DNA from: Treponema sp.
Lineage (GTDB): Bacteria > Spirochaetota > Spirochaetia > Treponematales > Treponemataceae
Direction: 5' to 3'
DNA: 34,985 bases
Assembly: GCA_024402595.1 (NCBI GenBank)
Contig: JAKSTL010000021.1
Span: 1 to 34,985, forward strand
Part shown: positions 1 through 5,145 of the stretch, piece by piece
Layout of the letters: each line of letters opens with the position of its first letter
Numbering within the stretch: the first letter of the stretch is position 1
Made by a program: the position numbers and the translations under genes
The notes under the pieces: model-generated
What the model was told of the DNA's origin: nothing
The model's database searches: none
The model's input: the letters and a program-made list of their open reading frames with translations, nothing else

Positions 1-2
1 AC

Positions 3-212
3 GGATACACTGTAGAACGCCGCTGGAGAAAAATGAATCTTAAGATTGAAGTAAAAAATCCACAGCATGTTTCAAAAGGTGTTGAATATGTTGAAGTTGA
101 CGGAAAACGCGTAGACGCAGCTTATGTTCCTGTAGAAATGATTAAGGACGGAAGCAATATAGTAGTTCATATGGGGACTGATGCAAAGCAGTACCCATAT
201 GAACGTGTGTAA
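3..212 (+). CDS. C-terminal end of a GH94 (glycosyltransferase 36-like) sugar phosphorylase, 5' part outside the window
   Basis: Only the last 69 codons are inside the window; the first complete codon begins at base 3 and the stop is TAA. The visible protein reads GYTVERRWRKMNLKI, then VKNPQHVSKGVEYVEVDG and a late VVHMG. This is the usual C-terminal pattern of GH94 cellobiose/cellodextrin/chitobiose phosphorylases (an aromatic-rich strand, a V.NP.HVSKGV segment, a V.VDG strand and a closing MG). GH94 enzymes cleave beta-glucosidic bonds with phosphate in the cytoplasm and save ATP during growth on cellulose or related oligosaccharides. This fits the xylanases and fucosidase elsewhere in the window. 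The exact substrate cannot be told from this fragment. Confidence 0.75.
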   Translation, partial: GYTVERRWRKMNLKIEVKNPQHVSKGVEYVEVDGKRVDAAYVPVEMIKDGSNIVVHMGTDAKQYPYERV

Positions 213-289
213 GCAGTTTTGCGAAAGCGAAACTGCAGGCACGGGTAAAACAAATTGTCGGTTGAAGACTGATTGTTCAACCCGTGCCA
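213..289 (+). other. Structured spacer after the GH94 gene: two strong hairpins
   Basis: Immediately after the stop codon, GCAGTTT (213-219) pairs with AAACTGC (230-236) around a GCGAAAGC core, giving a stem with a GAAA tetraloop. Next, GGCACGGGT (238-246) is the exact reverse complement of ACCCGTGCC (280-288). Inside it GGTTGAA (260-266) can instead pair with TTCAACC (276-282), so the two inner pairings compete for 280-282. No T-run follows. The stretch could be a 3' mRNA stabiliser, a processed 3'-UTR RNA or a repeat-family element. Confidence 0.45.
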
Positions 290-342
290 CTTATGGGAAA
301 AGACGCAAAAGCTTACGAAGCTGAACGAGTATAATTAATTAT

Positions 343-367
343 GAATTAAGAATGCAGAATTAAGAAT
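343..367. repeat. Short AT-rich direct repeat
   Basis: GAATTAAGAAT occurs twice, at 343-353 and 357-367, 14 bp apart, within an AT-rich spacer. A degenerate relative (GAATTGAGAAT) is present near the right end of the window, so this may be a dispersed low-complexity spacer motif. Confidence 0.4.
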
Positions 368-387
368 TAATTTTGCGTTTTCTGATG

Positions 388-423
388 AAAGAGCTTCTTC
401 CGAAAGGGGGAAGCTCTTTTTTT
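388..423 (+). terminator. Strong intrinsic terminator downstream of the GH94 gene
   Basis: AAAGAGCTT (388-396) pairs with AAGCTCTTT (411-419). Further pairing, including G-T wobbles, continues down to a GAAA loop, and the hairpin runs directly into a T-run ending at 423. It ends transcription arriving from the GH94 side and faces the convergent yczE-like gene. Confidence 0.85.
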
Positions 424-485
424 AGAATTAGTAGATTGCAAAAAAGTGAAAATCCTGCAGTTGTAAAAAAAAATACTTTTAGAAA

Positions 486-1193
486 TTATTCAGCGTTGTT
501 TTTCGATAATGTTTCTACAGGTTCAGCAGATAAAATCTTGTTTAACGGCTTTGCAACAATGGAAATTACAGGACCTAAAAGCAAAGACATAGCAATTGAG
601 CCCACCAAGGAGCCTTGCATAATTCCATCTTTAGATAACTTACACGCAAGAAAGCCTAAACCTGCCGCGCTTAAATCAAAAATGATTCTAACAATAAAAA
701 ATGGGATTTTTGGTAAAGCCCTGCTGATAATGGCTGGTAAAGCATCGTAAGGTGCAACCCCCATTTGTGCATTCATATAAACCGCCGCCACAATAACAAA
801 AAGCAAAAGTGCAATGGCAAAAACAGCCAGCTTAATACCAAATGTACCATTGACAATAAAATCATGAAAGCCAATATTTTTCCAAATCCATCGGCAGAAG
901 TCTACAATATACCCAATTAAAATCATATTTGCCAAAGTTCCAAAACCAATTTTTTCCGGCCCAAAAATAAAGGTAAGAATCAGCATCAATCCGTAAACTA
1001 TAACTTCTGTTGTTCCCAAAGAAAGCCCAATGGCGTGGGCAATATTCAGATTCATATAGCTGGCAGGATCTGTTCCCCAACCAACTTCTACCAGAATGGA
1101 AACAAAAACACCCATGAGACAAACTGCAGGCAACATAAAAGCAAGTCTCTTTTTAAAATTCGGAACCAAAAATTGCTTAAAACTAAACTTCAT
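486..1193 (-). CDS. YczE/YyaS/YitT-family integral membrane protein
   Basis: A polytopic membrane protein of about 235 residues with five to six hydrophobic segments. It carries the family-type stretches VEVGWGTDPASYMN near the N-terminus and AQMGVAPYDALPAIISR in the middle, where a small turn follows a helix (GxAPYD). Members of this family are widespread and their transport function is unproven. The ATG at 1191-1193 is chosen over the ATG two codons upstream. A TTGACC/TAAATT promoter with a 17-bp spacer ends 6 bp before this ATG, which puts the transcript start at about this codon, and no Shine-Dalgarno sequence is present. It is divergent from mntP and convergent with the terminator after the GH94 gene. 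The family call is good; the substrate is unknown. Confidence 0.75.
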   Translation of the reverse strand: MKFSFKQFLVPNFKKRLAFMLPAVCLMGVFVSILVEVGWGTDPASYMNLNIAHAIGLSLGTTEVIVYGLMLILTFIFGPEKIGFGTLANMILIGYIVDFCRWIWKNIGFHDFIVNGTFGIKLAVFAIALLLFVIVAAVYMNAQMGVAPYDALPAIISRALPKIPFFIVRIIFDLSAAGLGFLACKLSKDGIMQGSLVGSIAMSLLLGPVISIVAKPLNKILSAEPVETLSKNNAE

Positions 1194-1199
1194 AGACAT

Positions 1200-1228
1200 A
1201 ATTTATAAATAGATTATGCTAAGGTCAA
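1200..1228 (-). promoter_or_regulatory. Promoter of the yczE-like gene, leaderless geometry
   Basis: Read on the minus strand: -35 TTGACC (1223-1228), a 17-bp spacer, and -10 TAAATT (1200-1205). Only 6 bp separate the -10 from the ATG at 1193, so the predicted start of transcription coincides with the start codon. Confidence 0.6.
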
Positions 1229-1304
1229 TACATTTTATGATTCAATAATTTGATACATTTAATTTAATACCTAGACATAGTATACGACAGAATTTTGCTT
1301 TCTA

Positions 1305-1333
1305 TTGTCAAAACATTATCTATTCAATATTAT
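1305..1333 (+). promoter_or_regulatory. Promoter of mntP
   Basis: -35 TTGTCA (1305-1310), a 17-bp spacer and -10 TATTAT (1328-1333). The predicted leader is only about 17 nt and carries the SD AAGGA (1345-1349). A leader this short leaves no room for a yybP-ykoY manganese riboswitch. Confidence 0.6.
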
Positions 1334-1356
1334 TCTTATACTTCAAGGATTATCTT

Positions 1357-1947
1357 ATGACTTATAATTTTGTTTTCTTTTTTAATTCCATTCTTTTGGG
1401 AATAGGTTTAGCTATGGATGCTTTTTCTGTTTCTATAGCCAATGCCTTAAATGAACCCGAAATGAAGAAAAAACGAATGTGCCTTATTGCGGGTGTTTAT
1501 GCTTTTTTTCAGTATGCAATGCCTGTTATAGGTTGGATATGTGTTCATACAATCGTTGTGTATTTTAAAAAGTTTGAAAGCTTTATTCCATGGATAGCTT
1601 TGATTTTACTTCTCTATATTGGTGGTAAAATGCTTATTGAAGGAATAAAGGGTGGTGATGATGATGCAGAAGAAGTTAAAAAACTTGGTTTTGGAACACT
1701 AATCGTTCAAGGTATTGCAACTTCTATTGATGCACTTTCTGTTGGTTTTACCATTTCTGATTATGGCCCTTTAATGGCAAATATTGCAGCTGTAATTATT
1801 GCTGTTGTAACTTTTGGCATTTGTATGGGTGGTTTACTTATTGGTAAAAAAGTTGGAAATAAATTGAATAACAAGGCTTCAATTCTTGGAGGAATTATTC
1901 TGATAGGAATTGGAATTGAGATTTTTGTAAAAGGTTTATTTTTCTAA
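1357..1947 (+). CDS. mntP: Manganese efflux pump MntP
   Basis: A 196-residue membrane protein that exports Mn2+ across the inner membrane. It shows the duplicated DUF204 architecture: two three-helix halves, each with an acidic motif, AMDAFSVS near residue 20 and ATSIDALSVG in the second half. The aspartates in these motifs are the metal-binding residues of the family. Length is typical. SD AAGGA lies 7 nt before the ATG. In many bacteria mntP is controlled by MntR/Fur or a yybP-ykoY riboswitch; here the short leader argues against the riboswitch. It converges on putP across a 149-bp structured spacer. Confidence 0.93.
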   Translation: MTYNFVFFFNSILLGIGLAMDAFSVSIANALNEPEMKKKRMCLIAGVYAFFQYAMPVIGWICVHTIVVYFKKFESFIPWIALILLLYIGGKMLIEGIKGGDDDAEEVKKLGFGTLIVQGIATSIDALSVGFTISDYGPLMANIAAVIIAVVTFGICMGGLLIGKKVGNKLNNKASILGGIILIGIGIEIFVKGLFF

Positions 1948-1959
1948 TATTTTATAAAT

Positions 1960-2090
1960 AGCACTTGCGAAGGTATGGAGCAGCGCGAAGCGGTCAAAGC
2001 AGATTTATCTGCTTTGACTGAGGGTTACTGAACTGCGGAACACCGTTAGTACAAAAGATGTCCGCAATATTCAGAAATAGTTTCGCCCTG
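1960..2090. repeat. Structured intergenic element between mntP and putP (possible dispersed repeat)
   Basis: The spacer holds a perfect 11-bp inverted repeat: GTCAAAGCAGA (1993-2003) and TCTGCTTTGAC (2008-2018) around TTTA. A second stem-loop pairs CTGAA/TTCAG (2028-2032 / 2070-2074) and TGCGGA/TCCGCA (2034-2039 / 2061-2066). It is more GC-rich than the surrounding spacers and has no clean T-run on the mntP side. It may serve as a shared transcription end for the two convergent genes, or it may be a repeated extragenic palindrome; one copy cannot decide. Confidence 0.4.
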
Positions 2091-2096
2091 ATTTTT

Positions 2097-3650
2097 TTAG
2101 TCTTCCATTTTTTTGTAAGCTTCAAACTGTGTTACAACTTCTGAATCAACTTTTGTGCAGAGAGAAACAATTACAGTAACAACTAAACAAATTAAGAAAG
2201 CTGGAACGATTTCATACAAATCAAAGATTCCACCGTGCAAATAGTGCCAGACAACATCTGTTACACCACCACAAATTAAACCTGCAATGGCGCCAGGAGC
2301 GGTTGTTCGTTTCCAGTAAAGAGCTAAAAGTACTAAAGGTCCAAATGTTCCACCAAATCCAGACCAAGCAAAAGATACAAGTCCGAAAATAGAAGAGTTT
2401 GGATTCAAAGAAAGAAGAAGTGCAATTAAAGCAATGAAGAATACTGTGAATCGGCTGATGTTAAGAACTTCTTTTTCTTCCGCATTCTTTTTAATCAATC
2501 CTTTGAAAATATCCTGACTTACAGCAGAAGATGCGGCAAGCAACTGAGAGTCTGCGGTTGACATTGAAGCAGCAAGAATTGCACAAAGGAAAATACCTGC
2601 AATAAATGCTGGATACATATTCTGCATTGTAGCAGAGAATACAGTTTCTGCATCACCAAAGTTTGTAATTCCGCTGATTACAGCTCCTGCTTCTGTTCCA
2701 AGAATTGTTCCGTGATTGAAAAGATAAGCTGTTCCTAAAGTACCGATGATGAAAGTTCCAACATAAGAGATAATCATCCAGCTAATACCAATTCTTCTTG
2801 CTTTTTTTACTTCTGCATTAGAACGAATACCCATAAAGCGAACGATAATATGAGGCATACCAAAATATCCAAGTCCCCATGCTAAAGCTGAAACAATGCT
2901 CATTCCTTTGTAAGTAGAGTTTGAAACAAAAGAGTTTTTAATTGCTTCTCCAAAACTTCCTGCGACGGCGGCTGCATTGAAATCTTTTACCTGTGCAATG
3001 GCATTAGCAGGACCACCTAAAGCGAAAACTGCAATAATGGAAGAAATGATAAATGCTATAACAATGAGCATACCCTGAACAAAGTCTGTGGTACAAACAG
3101 CAGTGTATCCGCCTGTAATGGTATAACAAAGAATTACTACAAGACCAATTGCCAAACCTGCATGATAAGGAAGTCCAAATACAGAATTAAAGAGTTTTGC
3201 ACAGGCAACGAAACCAGAAGCTGTGTAAATTGTAAAGAACAGAACAATGAAAATAACAGATACTATTGAAAGTAAGTGTGATTTGTCTTTAAAACGATTT
3301 GAAAGAAATTCTGGAATTGTAATTGAATCGCCAAATGAGATTGAACATTTGCGCAAAGGTTTTGCTACAAACAACCAGCTTAAGTATGTTCCTGCAATTA
3401 AACCCAATGCAGTCCAGAAAGTTTCTTTTACACCACCAAGATAACAAAGTCCTGGAAGTCCCATTAAAAGCCATGCAGAAGAATCTGAAGCTTCAGCAGA
3501 AAGTGCTGTAATCCAAGGGCCTGCTTTTCGTCCACCAAGGAAAAAGTCTGCCGAGCTGTTGTTTTTATTGGCATTTCTTAGACCAATAAAAATCATGAAA
3601 CCAAGATAAAGCACAAAAGCTAAAATCTTAGCAATAACTTGAGCTGTCAT
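2097..3650 (-). CDS. putP: Sodium/proline symporter PutP (SSS family)
   Basis: A Na+/solute symporter of about 517 residues with about 13 hydrophobic helices, importing proline with Na+ across the cytoplasmic membrane. Family hallmarks are the early SAEASDSSAWLLMGLPG segment (equivalent to the Na+/proline binding region of TM2), GYFGMPHIIVRFMGI, and AILAASMSTADSQLLAASSAVSQD in the TM8 region. The ATG at 3648-3650 is preferred over the in-frame GTG three codons upstream, because SD AGGTGG lies 5 nt before it and overlaps the GTG. The gene is divergent from mrp and stands alone, with no proline dehydrogenase beside it. Proline specificity rests on family resemblance; another solute is possible. 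Confidence 0.88.
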   Translation of the reverse strand: MTAQVIAKILAFVLYLGFMIFIGLRNANKNNSSADFFLGGRKAGPWITALSAEASDSSAWLLMGLPGLCYLGGVKETFWTALGLIAGTYLSWLFVAKPLRKCSISFGDSITIPEFLSNRFKDKSHLLSIVSVIFIVLFFTIYTASGFVACAKLFNSVFGLPYHAGLAIGLVVILCYTITGGYTAVCTTDFVQGMLIVIAFIISSIIAVFALGGPANAIAQVKDFNAAAVAGSFGEAIKNSFVSNSTYKGMSIVSALAWGLGYFGMPHIIVRFMGIRSNAEVKKARRIGISWMIISYVGTFIIGTLGTAYLFNHGTILGTEAGAVISGITNFGDAETVFSATMQNMYPAFIAGIFLCAILAASMSTADSQLLAASSAVSQDIFKGLIKKNAEEKEVLNISRFTVFFIALIALLLSLNPNSSIFGLVSFAWSGFGGTFGPLVLLALYWKRTTAPGAIAGLICGGVTDVVWHYLHGGIFDLYEIVPAFLICLVVTVIVSLCTKVDSEVVTQFEAYKKMED

Positions 3651-3682
3651 AATAACCACCTGTTTCTTAATTTTTGTATAAT

Positions 3683-3714
3683 AATACAGATTTTTTGCAT
3701 AAAAATACAGTATT
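3683..3714. promoter_or_regulatory. Candidate operator upstream of putP: AATACAG direct repeat, 21-bp period
   Basis: AATACAG occurs at 3683-3689 and 3704-3710, exactly 21 bp (two helical turns) apart. The second copy is the left half of a near-palindrome AATACAGTATT (3704-3714). The pair lies in the putP/mrp divergent region where the putP promoter is expected. The area is AT-rich, so chance is a real alternative. Confidence 0.3.
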
Positions 3715-3737
3715 TAAAAGGATTTTTTAATAAAAAC

Positions 3738-3766
3738 TTGATTTTCAAAAGCTTTATTCTTATATT
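3738..3766 (+). promoter_or_regulatory. Promoter of mrp
   Basis: -35 TTGATT (3738-3743), a 17-bp spacer, -10 TATATT (3761-3766). This gives a leader of about 45 nt before the SD and ATG of the Mrp gene. Confidence 0.55.
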
Positions 3767-3817
3767 TTAAACTAAACATAATGGGGCTTGAGCCCTATCT
3801 ATATCTTGAGGTGTTTT

Positions 3818-4645
3818 ATGGCAGATTGTTCACATGATTGCGGTTCTTGTAATCAGAATTGTTCAGAAAGAGATTTTCGTGCTTCTTTAAGACCAGGAAG
3901 CAGTGTAAAAAAGGTTATTGGAATTGTCAGTGGAAAAGGAGGCGTTGGTAAGTCTCTTGTAACAAGTTTACTGGCAAGCAAGGTTTGTAGAGACGGATTT
4001 AAAACTGCCATTTTGGATGCAGATATTACAGGTCCTTCAATTCCTGAAAGTTTTGGTGTTGGTGATTTACGAGCCGAAGCTATTGAAGGAGAAGAAGCTC
4101 TTGCCCCTGTAAAAACAGATTCTGGCATTCAGATTATGTCTATGAACTTCCTTCTTCCAAATTCTACAGATCCTGTTATTTGGCGTGGACCTGTTATTGC
4201 TGGAGCGGTAAAACAGTTCTGGACCGATGTGGTTTGGAAAGATGTTGATTTTATGTTTGTAGATATGCCTCCTGGAACTGGTGATGTTCCATTAACTGTA
4301 TTCCAGTCTTTACCTGTAGATGGAATTATTGTAGTTTCTTCACCACAGCAGCTGGTTCGGGTAATTGTTGAAAAAGCTGTAAATATGGCCAATATGATGA
4401 ATATTCCAATCCTTGGGCTTGTGGAAAATATGAGCTATGTAAAATGTCCAGATTGCGGAAAAGAAATTACAGTTTTTGGAAAAAGCAATATTGATGCTAT
4501 TGCCAAGAGTTTTAATCTTCCTGTTCTTGCTAGAATCCCAATGGAAGAAACAACTAGTCGCGCTGTAGATGCTGGAGATATTGAAAGTCTTGATATTCCT
4601 GAATTGAATGAAGCCGCAGAAAAAATTGAAGCACTTTTGAAATAA
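3818..4645 (+). CDS. Mrp/ApbC/NBP35-type ATP-binding Fe-S cluster carrier
   Basis: A cytoplasmic P-loop protein of 275 residues that binds and delivers Fe-S clusters to apo-proteins. The N-terminus has four closely spaced cysteines (CSHDCGSCNQNC, residues 4-15). It is followed by the deviant Walker A SGKGGVGKS, the DADITGPSIP switch and the VDMPPGTGD Walker B/switch II of the MinD/Mrp family. A late CPDCGK motif supplies the CxxC that bridges a cluster between monomers. The N-terminal cysteine-rich segment resembles the NBP35 form, whereas classical Mrp has a DUF59 domain instead. The ATG at 3818 is chosen over the upstream TTG because GAGGTG precedes it by 4 nt. The trpR-like gene follows 60 bp later but has its own promoter. 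Confidence 0.9.
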   Translation: MADCSHDCGSCNQNCSERDFRASLRPGSSVKKVIGIVSGKGGVGKSLVTSLLASKVCRDGFKTAILDADITGPSIPESFGVGDLRAEAIEGEEALAPVKTDSGIQIMSMNFLLPNSTDPVIWRGPVIAGAVKQFWTDVVWKDVDFMFVDMPPGTGDVPLTVFQSLPVDGIIVVSSPQQLVRVIVEKAVNMANMMNIPILGLVENMSYVKCPDCGKEITVFGKSNIDAIAKSFNLPVLARIPMEETTSRAVDAGDIESLDIPELNEAAEKIEALLK

Positions 4646-4669
4646 AAACGATAAGTTTTCAGAAACGCT

Positions 4670-4698
4670 TTGTAAAAAACTGATTTTTGGGATATAAT
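4670..4698 (+). promoter_or_regulatory. Promoter of the trpR-like gene, leaderless geometry
   Basis: -35 TTGTAA (4670-4675), a 17-bp spacer, and a perfect -10 TATAAT (4693-4698). The ATG at 4706 begins 7 bp after the -10, where transcription itself should start. There is no SD in the intervening bases. Confidence 0.65.
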
Positions 4699-4705
4699 TG
4701 TTTCT

Positions 4706-5029
4706 ATGGATAATAACATGGATAAAATCTCTGAATCTGAAATTTCGGAAGTTCTCATAGAAGAAGCAAAAGTAGAGATGCTTAATATAATTACCACTAG
4801 TGAGCCTCAGTTGGTAAAAGAGTTCTGCGAATGTCTGTTTACGCCTGCCGAATTAAAGGATATAGTGAACCGATGGCTTCTTGTAAAAGAAATAGATAAA
4901 GGAACTACCCAGCGAGAAATTGCAAGGAAGTTTGGTATGTCTTTGTGTAAAATTACCAGAGGTTCCAAAGAACTTAGCAAGCCCGACAGCGCTTTCCGCA
5001 AAGTTTTAGAAGCTCAGAAAAACAAATAA
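4706..5029 (+). CDS. TrpR-family transcriptional repressor
   Basis: A small, helical DNA-binding protein of 107 residues. Residues 67-90 contain TQREIARKFGMSLCKITRGS, which matches the helix-turn-helix and corepressor region of TrpR (E. coli: SQREL...ITRGSNSL). R56 and R85 fall where the tryptophan-contacting R54 and R84 of the E. coli protein sit. The ITRGS signature favours true TrpR over the related YerC group, which usually reads TISR. No trp biosynthesis or transport gene is nearby, so the target is unknown; tryptophan as ligand is an inference. The first ATG is used on the basis of the promoter. A second ATG four codons later also lacks an SD. Confidence 0.82.
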   Translation: MDNNMDKISESEISEVLIEEAKVEMLNIITTSEPQLVKEFCECLFTPAELKDIVNRWLLVKEIDKGTTQREIARKFGMSLCKITRGSKELSKPDSAFRKVLEAQKNK

Positions 5030-5043
5030 ATATTTTTTGCAAT

Positions 5044-5071
5044 CAGTTTTACAGCAAAATACTGCATTTTT
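5044..5071 (+). terminator. Weak terminator after the trpR-like gene
   Basis: CAGTTTT (5044-5050) pairs imperfectly with AAAATACTG (5056-5064; one bulged base) and a short T-run follows. The stem is AT-rich and weak. Confidence 0.35.
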
Positions 5072-5097
5072 ATAATAATTTTATAAAAAAACTTACA

Positions 5098-5126
5098 TTG
5101 ACCGAACATCGTTCATAAAATACACT
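5098..5126 (+). promoter_or_regulatory. Promoter of the GH95 fucosidase gene, leaderless geometry
   Basis: -35 TTGACC (5098-5103), a 17-bp spacer, and -10 TACACT (5121-5126). The ATG at 5134 begins 7 bp after the -10. One arm of a perfect inverted repeat fills most of the spacer between -35 and -10. Confidence 0.6.
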
Positions 5127-5145
5127 TAATCTTATGAACGATGTT
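5105..5145. promoter_or_regulatory. Candidate double operator: perfect 14-bp inverted repeat spanning promoter and start codon
   Basis: AACATCGTTCATAA (5105-5118) and its exact reverse complement TTATGAACGATGTT (5132-5145) are separated by 13 bp. The left arm lies between -35 and -10; the right arm contains the ATG. Each arm holds its own small dyad: GAAC-ATC-GTTC at 5104-5114 and GAAC-GAT-GTTT at 5136-5146. A repressor bound here would cover both the polymerase site and the start. If transcription begins near 5133, the left arm is not in the RNA, so a DNA operator is more likely than an mRNA hairpin. The regulator is not identified. Confidence 0.6.

Noticed and set aside
373-750. A 125-codon plus-strand open frame
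   Set aside because: It runs antisense through the yczE-like gene, starts inside the terminator hairpin and has no SD or family resemblance.
862-1122. An 86-codon minus-strand frame
   Set aside because: It is a shifted frame of the yczE-like gene.
1200-1356. A yybP-ykoY manganese riboswitch before mntP
   Set aside because: The best promoter leaves a leader of about 17 nt, and no paired elements of that riboswitch are visible.
3853-4392. Two minus-strand frames inside mrp
   Set aside because: Antisense to a clear Mrp gene, with no SD and no recognisable protein pattern.
4796-4801. An ACTAGT that resembles the core of a TrpR operator
   Set aside because: It is within the trpR-like coding sequence, away from the promoter, and is short enough to arise by chance.
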